64,000 nt of DNA from Gammaproteobacteria bacterium (ex Lamellibrachia satsuma) (GCA_019623805.1 CP053680.1:2954001-3018000); one strand, 5' to 3'; shown: positions 55,251 to 64,000, counted from the stretch's first letter. Made by a program: numbers and translations. The notes: a model not told the origin generated them from the sequence alone.

Positions 55251-57126
55251 TCAGGAGATTTGGGGATATCCAGAACAAACTGGACACCCTCATTCAGTTT
55301 ACTTGTAACGCTGATCGTACCCTTGAGAACCGTGTAGATCAGATTGTGACTGATATGCAGTCCGAGACCACTACTTCCTTTACCCCGGCGAGTCGTGAAA
55401 AATGGTGCAAAAACATCTTTCAGGTGCTCTTGGGCTATACCCTTTCCATTATCCCTGTAGATAATCTGCACAACCTTATCTTCATCATCACTTCAAAGCG
55501 TAAATTACCTGCACCATTTTGGGAAAAACCATGCACCACAGAATTCATGATCAAATTGGTAATAACCTGTGAAAGTGCCCCCGGATAGCTCTCCAGTTCG
55601 ATATCTTCAGGGCATATAATCTCTATGTTCAATTGGGTTTTTTTCAGTTCAGGCTTGAGTGTGCGAATGACATCATCTATGTAGGTCTTCAGACAAAAAC
55701 GGCTTTTCTGTTCACTGGCCTGATCGGCGGCAATCTGCTTGAAGCTCTTGATCATCCGCTCTGCACGTTGCAAATTCGAGAGGATGATGGCAGTCGACTC
55801 TTTGCAGAGATCAAGATATTTATCCAGAGCTGAACGTGAAAGTTTGTTATCTGTTACAGTCTGCTCAAGATTTTTCGTCTGATTTTGCAGATAGGAGGCT
55901 GAAGTGACAGAGACGCCAATCGGTGTGTTAACCTCGTGTGCAACACCTGCAACCATGCCACCCAGAGCTGACATGGTTTCTGATCTCACCAGAGTCTTCT
56001 CCATCTCCTTGCGCAGGGTAATATCCTGAAACAGAATTACTGTCCCGGAGAATTCCGACCCTTCAAAAATGGGTGAAGATGCATAGGAGACAGGTATCGA
56101 ATGGCCCTCCTGATGTTTAAACACTGCCTCATTCACACGTACGATTTCTCCTTTCTGCGTCTCCACAGTAAGAGCAGCCTGGGTGACAGACTCTGTCGAG
56201 GCCTTGAAACTAAACACTTTCAACGCTTCATCTGACGCATCATCACTCAACCTCCAGTCACGCCAACCCAGGATGCGTAGTGCCTCAGGGTTGGCAAAAG
56301 TCACCGTACCCTGTCGATCCATGCTGACAACGCCTTCTCCCACTGCATTGGTGACACTTCTCAGGAAATACTCACGTTCTGCCAGCACCTCCTTGGTATC
56401 GTTCACCAGTTGCCATTGTTGGCGCAGTTTGGAAAGCAGAAACAGCGTGGTCCATGTCAATAGAATGAATGCCGACAGATGGATTTGAATAACCTGAGAC
56501 CTCGCCGTGGACTGGGCCGAGAGAATAGGCTCGGCAGGCAGGGTCACACTGATACCTCCACGCACATCACCCACCTCATACCCCTGTTTCTCATGGCACT
56601 TCATGCAGGCTTTTTTGGTAAACAGTGGTCCCATGTAGCGGTAGACTTGGCTGCTATCTTGCCTGATATATTCCAGAATCTCCGGAACATCCTTTTCAAA
56701 CAGATTAAGTGCTTGTGACTCCCACGCATCCGGTACATTATTTGGATTGATTGGGTTGAGCGATGTGATGTGAAGAAGAATTCCGCTATTTTCTCTGGCC
56801 ACATCAGCTATCTGACGTGTCATATAAGCTGGATTCAGTTTGGTCAGATTGACACCGCCCAACGTCTCCACGTCCCGGTCCGGTACTTCCAGATAGGGAT
56901 TTGAAGGTGTTGATTCACTGACTGGCACATAAACACCTCCGTGTTTTGCATTCCAGAGCCGTGTCATCTGCACCAGTCTGAACATGCTTTGTGCTCTCTC
57001 ATAAGCGAGTCTTTCGGCCATGCCATCAAGTCCGGAGAGATTCCACAGAGCAGACAGTATGGAAAGGCTTCCCCAGAGCAGTAGCGGGAACAACCAGTAG
57101 AATCGCCTGTATGCGAGAATATTCAT
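55247..57126 (-). pseudogene. Haem-c sensor histidine kinase split by a -1 frameshift
   Basis: The intact form would be about 626 residues: membrane anchor (10-30), periplasmic DUF3365-type domain with a haem-c site C174-M-K-C177-H178, second membrane segment (about 215-232), PAS (about 260-385), HisKA (GVAHEVNTPIG) and HATPase. The first frame (55435-57126) ends with an unrelated tail after LRFEV. The next frame (from about 55490) continues as DDEDKVVQIIYRDNGKGIA with FAPFFTTRRG and SSGLGLH. One base is missing at about 55489-55492. The first part alone lacks the ATP-binding G boxes. 4-bp overlaps at both ends with its neighbours show the gene was recently whole; a sequencing error is possible. 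Confidence 0.88.
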
Positions 57127-58589
57127 GAATCAGCATCCTTGCAGGATTCATCGGCGGTATCTCCATCCATTTCAGGGAGAAAAAAGCTAGAGGTGTTTCT
57201 TCCTTTCTGTTTGGCATGATACATAGCAAGGTCTGCCGTATGCAGGAGGTATTCAATATCCTGAGCATCATCCGGATATCGGCTTATCCCGATGCTGCAT
57301 GCGATGTATACTTCCTTCCCGTCCAGAACAAAGGGTTTGGCTATTGCGACATTAATTTTTTTCGCAACTATTTCGATGTGGTCGAAGTTACTGGTGTTTG
57401 TGGCAATAGCCGTGAATTCGTCGCCACCTACCCTGGCTACAGTATCTGATCGGCGAAGACACTTTTTCAAACGATGCGCCACTTCAATCAGCAGTTGATC
57501 GCCATATTTGTGCCCCAACTTGTCATTCACACTCTTGAAGTAATCCAGGTCGATAAATAGCAGTGCAACACTCTGACCACCCCGTTCAGAGAGTGATATG
57601 GCATTCTCAAGACGGTCAAGAAAAAGATTTCTGTTGGGCAATGACGTCAATGGATCACGGGTTGCCCGCTCCAACAGCTGTCTTTCCTGTTCCTTGATGT
57701 CGGTGATATCTGAAAACTGCATCGCAATTTCGCGATGGTGGTGATCTGTTATTTTTACTACGGAAGCGGAGAGCCGGATATTGATGTCGTTGAGAGATTT
57801 CGTTGCGCACCACAACTCCCCTTCCCACGAACCACTGTCGAGCAGATTCTCCCAGGCTGCATTCAGAATGGTCTGGTCGTTACGGTTCGACTTGAGGAAG
57901 TCAGCTCGCCTGCCAATTGCATACTCAGCAGAAAAACCGGTCACTTTTTCAAATGCAGGATTTACCGTCTTGATTCTGTACTGATCATCAAGGACCAGTG
58001 TTGCCAACGATGTCTCCTGGAATAAATTCGCCAATGCTTTGAGTTGATCGATATTGTTTTGCAGATTTTTTTGCTGTTGCCGCATCTCCTGCAGGCCGTA
58101 ATATTCACGCAGTAGCGTAGTGATAGAGGCAAAGAGCTTTTCAACCGTCAGGTTCGCTTTGTCTTTAAAATCATTGATATTGTACTGAGCGGCAATCTGA
58201 TACTGATTGAACATCCCCGGCTGTCCAGTCCTGATGAAGATTCGCACATCGCTGTTCCCCAACTTGTTTCGAACCACCTCTACCAGTTCCAGTCCTGCAG
58301 TATCCGATTCCATGATGACATCAAGAAGAATCAAGGCGACATCAGGGTGCTCCCGCATCACCTCAATGGCCTGCTCGGAAGAGTAGGCGTCAATGATGAA
58401 GGCTGGGCGTCCCAGGTACTGATAATCACCAAGCACCATACGTGTTACCTGGTGGATATCCTCCTCGTCATCCACCACCAATATTTTCCACGGATGAGTG
58501 TCATCTGGACCCAGATGCTTCGAATCCTCAGTTTCTTCCGCAAAGGAAAACCCGCTATCGGCGTTCGCCATGTAATCTATCGCCATCAT
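57123..58589 (-). CDS. Response regulator with PAS and GGDEF diguanylate cyclase domain
   Basis: 488 residues. The receiver (acceptor Asp in LILLDVIMESDTAG) is closely similar to that of the HD-GYP regulator in the same operon, including WKILVVDDEEDIHQVTRMVL and IRTGQPG. PAS (about 190-305) leads to GGDEF (about 315-470) with intact ARVGGDEF and an RxxD site (RRSD). It should make c-di-GMP and be subject to product inhibition. It is the first gene of the operon and overlaps the haem kinase by 4 bp. ATG 58589 is used; further in-frame starts lie within seven codons. Confidence 0.93.
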   Translation of the reverse strand: MMAIDYMANADSGFSFAEETEDSKHLGPDDTHPWKILVVDDEEDIHQVTRMVLGDYQYLGRPAFIIDAYSSEQAIEVMREHPDVALILLDVIMESDTAGLELVEVVRNKLGNSDVRIFIRTGQPGMFNQYQIAAQYNINDFKDKANLTVEKLFASITTLLREYYGLQEMRQQQKNLQNNIDQLKALANLFQETSLATLVLDDQYRIKTVNPAFEKVTGFSAEYAIGRRADFLKSNRNDQTILNAAWENLLDSGSWEGELWCATKSLNDINIRLSASVVKITDHHHREIAMQFSDITDIKEQERQLLERATRDPLTSLPNRNLFLDRLENAISLSERGGQSVALLFIDLDYFKSVNDKLGHKYGDQLLIEVAHRLKKCLRRSDTVARVGGDEFTAIATNTSNFDHIEIVAKKINVAIAKPFVLDGKEVYIACSIGISRYPDDAQDIEYLLHTADLAMYHAKQKGRNTSSFFLPEMDGDTADESCKDADS

Positions 58590-58855
58590 TTCATGCGCTG
58601 CCCGGTATCTTGTCTAGGAAGCCCCAGAGAGTTACCAATCGGACTGCAAAATCACCCTGCTCCAACTCAGGAATGGGTAGTAACCATAAAAGGCGGCTGC
58701 TTTTATAGATTCTTTAGAATATGGGTGAACAATCGCTTCTGTACCTGCACGTCCATCGCATAGTGTTATCAGGCCCTAGTGGGCCATGGCGTGGCGAAGC
58801 GGCAGGGACGAGTGGTGGCCGGGTACAATAGGCACCTAACCAGTCGGGTCAAACG

Positions 58856-59869
58856 CTACTCCATGGAAGGTTCATACTCACCTTTTCTTGCAAGACTGTT
58901 GAGTCTGGCCCGCTTTAACAGGGCCTGTTGGGCAGCGGCGCTATTTTCTGTCTTGCCTATCCATGCGCGCAAAGCAGGCTGTTGCAGAGCTCTGCCGTAG
59001 GAGATGCTCAACTGCCAGGGCGCATTCCCACCCAGCTGGTTGATGGAGTTCAGATTGGCAGTGGCCTCCTCATCGTCCTGGCCGCCGGACAGGAAGTTAA
59101 TGCTCGGGACGGCGGCAGGCACTGCCCGGCGCAGCACCCTCAATGTCGCTGCAGCCACCTCATCCGGATCTGCTCGTCGACATGCCTTACCCGGCAGCAC
59201 CATATTGGGTTTGAGGATCATATGTTCGAGAGAGATGTGATGTTGGTGCAGGGCGTGGAAGACAGCATGCAGCACCTGCTCGGTGACTTCAGCACAGCGG
59301 CTGATGTCGTGTTCACCCTCCATCAGCACCTCCGGCTCCACGATGGGAACCACTCCCAGTTCCTGGCAGACTGCCGCGTAGCGCGCCAACACCTCGGCAT
59401 TTGTCTGCCGGCCAAGCGGTGTGGGGTTGTAGCGGGTGATGGGATAGACCTCTCGCCACTTGGCGAAACGAGCGCCCTGCGCCTTGTAGCCTTGTAGCCG
59501 TTCACCCAGTCCATCCAGACCTTTAGTGATCAGGTCACCCGGAGCCCTGGAGAGTGGCGCTGTACCCTTGTCCACTTTGATGCCCGGGACGATCTTCTGC
59601 TTCCAGGCCACTTGCGGCAAAAGAGCGCCTTCCTCCCCCTGCTGTCCCAGGGTCTCTTCAAACAGGATGGTGCCGGAGATGTAGTCGCCCAATCCGGGAG
59701 TGGTCAACAGCAGGGTGCGCCAGACACGTCGACTCTCCTCAGTGGATTCCACAGCGATGGCCTTGAAGCGCTTGGCAATGGTGGGGTGGCTCTCATCTGC
59801 GGCTAGAATGCCCCGATGGTCGTCCACCATGTCCTCGATGGTCTGTTGGAGTTCTGATTGCGTACTCAT
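58856..59869 (-). CDS. Fructose-bisphosphate aldolase, class I
   Basis: 337 residues, with the class I (Schiff-base) fold like that of eukaryotic aldolases: RGILAADESHPTIAKRF near the start, VPGIKVDKGTAPLSRAPGD, the Schiff-base Lys in MILKPNMVLPGK and FLSGGQDDEEAT. It cleaves or forms fructose 1,6-bisphosphate. AAGGAG precedes the ATG. It stands alone between two unrelated operons. Confidence 0.95.
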   Translation of the reverse strand: MSTQSELQQTIEDMVDDHRGILAADESHPTIAKRFKAIAVESTEESRRVWRTLLLTTPGLGDYISGTILFEETLGQQGEEGALLPQVAWKQKIVPGIKVDKGTAPLSRAPGDLITKGLDGLGERLQGYKAQGARFAKWREVYPITRYNPTPLGRQTNAEVLARYAAVCQELGVVPIVEPEVLMEGEHDISRCAEVTEQVLHAVFHALHQHHISLEHMILKPNMVLPGKACRRADPDEVAAATLRVLRRAVPAAVPSINFLSGGQDDEEATANLNSINQLGGNAPWQLSISYGRALQQPALRAWIGKTENSAAAQQALLKRARLNSLARKGEYEPSME

Positions 59870-60179
59870 CGCTGTGCTCCTTCCCTGCCGGGAAAATGAA
59901 AACTATCATTCTGAAATATAGTCACTACTTGAGGGCAGAGTGGTAGAGAAGCGATAGGTGATGCGTTTTCTGTCTCACTCAGCGGTATGGAATGCGCGCA
60001 CTCTAAAATTTGACTCCAGGCCGACCAGATCGCCTTTTCACAGCGTGAGAGAGGGCGGAGGCCAAAAACCCAGCAAAATACTTGGTATATTCTCGTGATT
60101 TTGGTGTAGAATTGCCCGCCATAATTTTATGTGAATAGTTCAGGCGCCGTTGGTGGCCTGGCGGCAGGAGAAATCAGCG
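59870..60179. other. Divergent promoter region of aldolase and mrp
   Basis: A 310-bp gap without a supported gene. The right part contains a possible mrp promoter (see the separate entry). The aldolase side holds the AAGGAG ribosome site but no clear -35/-10 pair was seen. Confidence 0.4.
60082..60112 (+). promoter_or_regulatory. Possible mrp promoter
   Basis: TTGGTA (60082-60087) and TAGAAT (60107-60112) are 19 bp apart, a slightly long but acceptable sigma-70 arrangement, with the start codon of mrp 68 bp further on. The hexamers match consensus at four and five positions. Confidence 0.35.
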
Positions 60180-61271
60180 ATGTCTGAAGTAACACAAGAT
60201 CAGATCAACGAGGCGATAAAAGGCTACGTCGAGCCTCATCTGGAGAAGGACCTGGTAAGCGCGAATGCCATTAAAGGCATTGATATTGATGGCGACAAGG
60301 TCAAGGTGACGGTCGAGGTCGGTTTTCCCGCCAAGGGTTGTGTGGATGATATTGCGGCTGCAGTGAAGACTCAGGTAGAAGGAGTGGACGGTGTGGTTGC
60401 CGTCGAGGTGGACGCTGGCTGGAAAATCTCTGCCCACTCTGTACAGAAGGCCCTCAAGCCGATCGATAATATCAAAAATATCATTGCCGTTGCCTCTGGC
60501 AAGGGCGGCGTGGGCAAGTCCACCACCTCTGTCAATCTGGCGCTGGCGTTGGCCGAAGAGGGTGCTACCGTCGGCATACTTGACGCTGATATCTACGGTC
60601 CGTCACAGCCGCGTATGCTGGGTATCGATGGCAAGCCGGAGTCCAAGGACGGCAAGTCCCTGGAGCCCATGGAGGGATATGGTCTCCAGGCAATGTCTAT
60701 CGGTTTTCTGATCGACGAAGAGACTCCCATGATCTGGCGTGGTCCTATGGTTACCCAGGCATTGGAACAGCTGCTCAATGACACCAACTGGTCAGAGCTT
60801 GATTATCTGGTGGTCGATCTGCCTCCGGGCACGGGTGACACTCAGCTCACCCTGGCACAGAAGGTGCCGGTCTCCGGTGCGGTAATTGTTACCACCCCCC
60901 AGGATATCGCCCTGCTCGATGCCCGCAAGGGTCTGAAGATGTTCGAGAAGGTAGAGGTACCGGTGTTGGGTATCGTGGAGAACATGAGCACTCACATCTG
61001 TTCAAACTGCGGCCACGAAGAGCATATATTTGGAGAAGGTGGCGGTTCCTCCATGGCGAAACAGTACAATGTCGACCTGCTGGGTTCACTGCCTCTCGAT
61101 ATCCGTATCCGCGAAGAGACCGATGGCGGCAAGCCGACCGTGGTAGCCGAGCCCGATGCACGCATCTCCATGATCTACCGTGAGATTGCCCGTAAGACGG
61201 CCGCCAAACTCTCGCTGCAGGCTAAGGATTACGCGGCGAAGTTTCCGAATATAGTGATCCAGAATAACTGA
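60180..61271 (+). CDS. mrp: Iron-sulfur cluster carrier protein Mrp/ApbC
   Basis: 363 residues. An N-terminal DUF59 domain (about 1-85; VGFPAKGCVDDIAAAV) precedes the P-loop NTPase with the deviant Walker A SGKGGVGKSTTSVNLALALA, the signature DADIYGPSQPRMLG and the cluster-binding CxxC in HICSNCGHEEHIFG. It carries and delivers Fe-S clusters. The ATG at 60180 has GGCAGGAG at 60163-60170, which decides the start over a longer frame. A good terminator follows 30 bp after the stop. Confidence 0.96.
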   Translation: MSEVTQDQINEAIKGYVEPHLEKDLVSANAIKGIDIDGDKVKVTVEVGFPAKGCVDDIAAAVKTQVEGVDGVVAVEVDAGWKISAHSVQKALKPIDNIKNIIAVASGKGGVGKSTTSVNLALALAEEGATVGILDADIYGPSQPRMLGIDGKPESKDGKSLEPMEGYGLQAMSIGFLIDEETPMIWRGPMVTQALEQLLNDTNWSELDYLVVDLPPGTGDTQLTLAQKVPVSGAVIVTTPQDIALLDARKGLKMFEKVEVPVLGIVENMSTHICSNCGHEEHIFGEGGGSSMAKQYNVDLLGSLPLDIRIREETDGGKPTVVAEPDARISMIYREIARKTAAKLSLQAKDYAAKFPNIVIQNN

Positions 61272-61301
61272 TCAATATCAGTCGATACCCAGGTATCACC
61301 T

Positions 61302-61327
61302 AAGCCCGCGTAATGCGGGCTTTTTTG
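61302..61327 (+). terminator. Rho-independent terminator of mrp
   Basis: AGCCCGC - gtaat - GCGGGCT forms a GC-rich 6-7-bp stem followed directly by six or so T residues. It lies 30 bp after the mrp stop codon. Confidence 0.92.
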
Positions 61328-61523
61328 TGCGGCAAGCTAACTGATTCAGACTGAGTGAGTAATTATTAACTCTGGAATTGCCCCCCTTTCCTGCCGACGC
61401 CCACGAGTACGACATGTTCTCATTTACCAACAGTCTCCCAATCAGATTGTGATCAGATTCCTAAAATACCTCAGATTAGTACTGATAATACAAGAGCATT
61501 CGGTTTTTCTGGATTAGGATCAT

Positions 61524-61853
61524 ATGAACATGAAGCTTAGACACTTGTTTTTTATCACTGCATTTCTTGCCATCGAGGTGAACGCGGACAGTTCGACCCT
61601 AGAGGCGGCGATTGGTGGTGCCATAGGTGGTGCAACAGGCGCGGCAATCGGTAATGAGATCGGTGGCCGTGATGGTGCCATTCTTGGAGGTGCTCTGGGA
61701 GCCGCTGTAGGGACTGCGATTAATACAGATAAAGATCCACGCTACTCTCCTCCCCCGTCGCCACAAGTACGTTATGAAAGCAACCCACCTCGAGGAGGAG
61801 ATCCTCGCGGCTACCATTGCCCGCCTGGTCAAAGGAAAAAAGGTCGTTGCTGA
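61524..61853 (+). CDS. Exported glycine-zipper protein
   Basis: 109 residues. A signal peptide (LRHLFFITAFLAIEVNA) is followed by a glycine zipper (about 29-66; AIGGAIGGATGAAIGNEIGG, then DGAILGGALGAAVGTAI) likely to form a membrane-inserting helical hairpin, and a Pro-rich tail ending GYHCPPGQRKKGRC with two cysteines. Such proteins are found in the envelope of many proteobacteria; function is not known. The ATG at 61524 is in the context GGATCATATG. The Trp-stripe protein follows 46 bp later and is likely in the same transcript. Confidence 0.78.
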   Translation: MNMKLRHLFFITAFLAIEVNADSSTLEAAIGGAIGGATGAAIGNEIGGRDGAILGGALGAAVGTAINTDKDPRYSPPPSPQVRYESNPPRGGDPRGYHCPPGQRKKGRC

Positions 61854-61899
61854 TGCCATCTGATTCCGTCCACACCAAATACCTCGAAGGAGAAGTAGA

Positions 61900-62340
61900 A
61901 TGAAATATCAAATTTGGAGGATCGTGTGCGCCAGTCTGCTTGCATTTTGTGCGGTTGTCGTCCAAGCCGAAGGGCATGATCCCAGTGCCTGGGAGAAGAG
62001 CAAGCAGTTTAGCTCAGAGGCCTGGGATGCCACTAAAAAGGCCTCTGGAAATGCCTGGCAGGCGACTAAAGAGACATCAAACGAAGTTTGGGATGTCACC
62101 AAGGAGGTCTCAGGAAATGTCTGGATGGCGACTAAAGAGACATCAGGCGAAGCTTGGGATGCCACCAAGGAGACCTCTGGAAAAGCCTGGAAGGCGACCA
62201 AGCAGAAGTCGGGTGTAGCCTGGCATGCTACCAAGAAGATGGGTAAGGAAGTGTGGGAAGATTCCAAGAGGATGGTCGACAGCAAGGATAGATATGATAA
62301 TGAAAAACAGGTGCAGGGTGCTCCGGTCAGTGAAATCTGA
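61900..62340 (+). CDS. Exported protein of 11-residue Trp-stripe repeats
   Basis: 146 residues. A signal peptide (IVCASLLAFCAVVVQA) is followed by nine Trp residues spaced exactly 11 apart (31, 42, 53, 64, 75, 86, 97, 108, 119). Each unit has the form S-G-x-A-W-x-A-T-K-x-x. Eleven residues make three helical turns, so a long amphipathic helix with a stripe of Trp on one face is predicted, akin in period to apolipoprotein or group 3 LEA repeats. GAAGGAGAAGTAGA precedes the ATG. Function is unknown; membrane-surface or peptidoglycan association is possible. A terminator follows. Confidence 0.82.
   Translation: MKYQIWRIVCASLLAFCAVVVQAEGHDPSAWEKSKQFSSEAWDATKKASGNAWQATKETSNEVWDVTKEVSGNVWMATKETSGEAWDATKETSGKAWKATKQKSGVAWHATKKMGKEVWEDSKRMVDSKDRYDNEKQVQGAPVSEI
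62011..62274 (+). repeat. Eight tandem 33-bp coding repeats
   Basis: Codons 38-125 of the Trp-stripe protein form eight consecutive 33-bp units. Neighbouring units share long stretches, such as ATGGCGACTAAAGAGACATC, showing growth by tandem duplication; the outer units are more diverged than the middle ones. Confidence 0.88.
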
Positions 62341-62384
62341 GTTACTGGTTCAGACCAACTAGCGCCCCAGAATCTCTCACAAAC

Positions 62385-62428
62385 CCCCTGCAATGTCCTT
62401 GGTTTCAGGGCATTCAGGGGTTTTTTTA
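62385..62428 (+). terminator. Rho-independent terminator after the Trp-stripe gene
   Basis: CCCCTGCAATGTCC pairs with GGGCATTCAGGGG across a 9-base loop, with small internal mismatches, and is followed by seven T residues. It lies 45 bp after the stop codon. Confidence 0.85.
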
Positions 62429-62635
62429 TGCGACCCGATTTTCCAGGATCGACTAACCTTTTGGTAACATTAGGGTCGATAGTGGACAAGGGTTGGTTTC
62501 GCTGGAATGCACTACTGGTAAACTAAACCACAATGGGCGCCAAGCGGGGCGGTGGAACGCCAAGCTTTTCTGTAGAGTAAGTCATCAGACTCTGATTGCC
62601 TGAGTCATTTCTCATTGCTATTGCTGGGGTATGGG

Positions 62636-64000
62636 ATGCACCGCTTCCTTCCAATGCTTTTGTTCCTGCTGATCCTTGGATCTCTGTTGGATCCCGCGCC
62701 GGTGCAGGCGCTGGAGGCGGCAAAGATTGAGGAGAGGATATCCCTTCTGGAAAAGTTGGAAGAGCCAAGGGATGAGGCGGTCCAGATGGAGCTGAATCTC
62801 TATCGGGAGGCGGCTGCTTCGTTGAAGTCGGCGAAGGCGTATGCTGATAAGACAGCACTCTTCAAGCAGGCGGAGGTGGATACGCCGGCAGAGCTCAAAC
62901 GGCTGCATGCCGAGACCAAGGGGCTGGTGAGCCAATCCACGGAAGAGACGGCGTCGTTGCTTGGTGGGCTGCCGGACACTGTGTTGGAGGCCCGGGTGAG
63001 GGAGGAGAGTGCCGCAATCGTCAGTCTTGGCGGGAGATTGGCGGAACTTGTCCAATCCATCAGCACATTGCTGGCCCGTCCCGAATCAAATCGCCAGATG
63101 CTCTCTCTGGCCAATGCCCGCCTGGAAGAGGTGGATGAGACCCTGCGAAAGACACCGCCGGCAGATAAGAGCCAAGAAGCAACCGAGGCCATGCAGGTTA
63201 CCGCCCAAGCTGTGCGTATGGCGCTGTTGGCAGAAATAGAGATGCTCAACAATGAGCGTTTGAGTCACGACCTCCGTTTGCAGCTGCTTCAGGCCAAACG
63301 CCAGTTGCTGGAAAAACGGCTTGTCATGACCAAACGATATGAGCAGGAAGGGAGAGACGAGATCAATCGGCGACATGCCAGTGAGGCAAAGGCGGCGGAA
63401 GCGGAAGCTGCCCAGGCGAGGCAGGAGGCGGTTGGTAAGCATATCCTCATCACTGCTGCGGCGGAGATGAATTCTGAGTTGAGTCGCTTGCTTAGTGAGT
63501 TGAGCCGGACCAATGAGGAAGAGACCGCACAGCTGAAATCGATTCGGACACAATATCAGCAGATTGATCGTAACTACCAACGCTCCCTGCAACAATTGGA
63601 AATCACCCGGCTGGATCAACAGTTGGGGGATTTTCTTCGCAACCAACAGATCAAATTGCCCAAGGTTGCAGCGTATGAGAAAAAACGCTCGCTGAAACAG
63701 CGTGAACTGGATGAATCGCGATTGGCCCAATTCCGGCTTCAGGAGTCGCTGAGCGAGCTGCAGGATATCGCACAGGTGGTGGCGATGCTGCTCGCCAGCG
63801 AAAAGAAGGAGACCGCAACACTATCCCCCAGCCAACTGGAACAGCTGACCGGAGAGCTGCATCGGCTGATGGAAGACCGGAAGGCACTTCTCAACAAACT
63901 CGATGATGCCTATACACTCAAAATACAGTTGTTGGGGGAGTCGATCCAGGAGCAGCAGAGCCTTATCGATCGTGTAGACAAGTACGACGAGCTTCTGGAT
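62636..64000 (+). CDS. MscK/KefA-like mechanosensitive channel, N-terminal part
   Basis: The frame runs from the ATG at 62636 to the window end without a stop (455 codons) and continues outside. A signal peptide (LPMLLFLLILGSLLDPAPVQA) is followed by a long, almost wholly helical, coiled-coil region rich in Glu, Gln, Leu and Lys, matching the periplasmic domain of large MscS-type channels such as MscK. The channel part is not in the window, so the family is inferred from layout. It could instead be another periplasmic coiled-coil protein. It follows a strong terminator and is probably transcribed on its own. Confidence 0.7.
   Translation, partial: MHRFLPMLLFLLILGSLLDPAPVQALEAAKIEERISLLEKLEEPRDEAVQMELNLYREAAASLKSAKAYADKTALFKQAEVDTPAELKRLHAETKGLVSQSTEETASLLGGLPDTVLEARVREESAAIVSLGGRLAELVQSISTLLARPESNRQMLSLANARLEEVDETLRKTPPADKSQEATEAMQVTAQAVRMALLAEIEMLNNERLSHDLRLQLLQAKRQLLEKRLVMTKRYEQEGRDEINRRHASEAKAAEAEAAQARQEAVGKHILITAAAEMNSELSRLLSELSRTNEEETAQLKSIRTQYQQIDRNYQRSLQQLEITRLDQQLGDFLRNQQIKLPKVAAYEKKRSLKQRELDESRLAQFRLQESLSELQDIAQVVAMLLASEKKETATLSPSQLEQLTGELHRLMEDRKALLNKLDDAYTLKIQLLGESIQEQQSLIDRVDKYDELLD

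Noticed and set aside
58772..58785. GGCCC-tagt-GGGCC hairpin after the aldolase gene.
   Set aside because: Five base pairs, no T-run, and 70 bp from the stop codon; not sufficient for a terminator call.
1..64000. tRNA or rRNA genes, CRISPR arrays and prophage or toxin-antitoxin genes.
   Set aside because: The gaps were read for cloverleaf, repeat-spacer and small-gene signals, and none was convincing; a covariance-model scan would be decisive.

Overview
The window is chromosomal DNA of a free-living or symbiotic gammaproteobacterium, inferred to be of the Chromatiales/Sedimenticola kind rather than an enteric. The evidence is the gshB - tonB-like - yqgE - ruvX - pyrR - pyrB - pyrX block lying back to back with pilG-pilH-pilI-pilJ-chpA-chpC. 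This is the arrangement known from Pseudomonas aeruginosa. It is combined here with a complete Rnf complex, a class I aldolase and a very large number of two-component and cyclic-di-GMP proteins. No rRNA, tRNA, CRISPR array, prophage or transposase gene was seen. Gene density is high and many neighbours overlap by 4 bp.

Layout. 0-0.4 kb: end of a RecQ-type helicase. 0.7-5.4 kb: an HPt/receiver/GGDEF protein followed by a BarA-like hybrid kinase. 5.4-6.1 kb: a glutaredoxin-like protein and BolA, opposite strand. 6.2-10.5 kb: a receiver-PAS-GGDEF-EAL protein and an HDOD-GAF-histidine kinase. 10.8-18.6 kb: the pyrK, pyrX (non-catalytic dihydroorotase), pyrB, pyrR, ruvX, yqgE, tonB-like, apbE, gshB block, all on the minus strand. 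18.9-30.1 kb: a small exported protein, an exported rhodanese and the Pil-Chp pathway, whose CheA-like ChpA carries a pure 34-unit Glu-Ala hexanucleotide repeat. 30.4-34.5 kb: a four-gene cluster (YqhA/UPF0114 membrane protein, CHASE2 protein without an output domain, SH3-like periplasmic protein, M48 metallopeptidase). 34.5-34.8 kb: a MITE-like element with 20-bp terminal inverted repeats. 34.9-40.8 kb: rsmE and rnfABCDGE. 41.2-43.2 kb: metG. 43.6-51.8 kb: an H-NOX nitric-oxide sensing module with two kinases and three response regulators. 52-53.5 kb: DUF2333 and DUF4389 membrane proteins. 53.6-58.6 kb: a haem-c sensor kinase, interrupted by a frameshift, between an HD-GYP regulator and a GGDEF regulator. 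58.9-61.3 kb: class I aldolase and mrp. 61.5-64.0 kb: a glycine-zipper protein, a Trp-stripe 11-residue-repeat protein and the start of an MscK-like channel.

How the genes work together. The dominant theme is surface-behaviour control. The Pil-Chp system governs type IV pili. At least six proteins make, break or have lost the ability to make or break c-di-GMP, and two operons pair a haem-based sensor (cytosolic H-NOX; periplasmic haem c) with regulators of c-di-GMP turnover. ApbE supplies the covalent FMN needed by RnfG and RnfD. The points most worth attention are the H-NOX module, the frameshifted haem kinase, the CHASE2/SH3/M48 cluster, the possible pseudoknot ahead of pyrR, and the repeats in ChpA and in the Trp-stripe protein.
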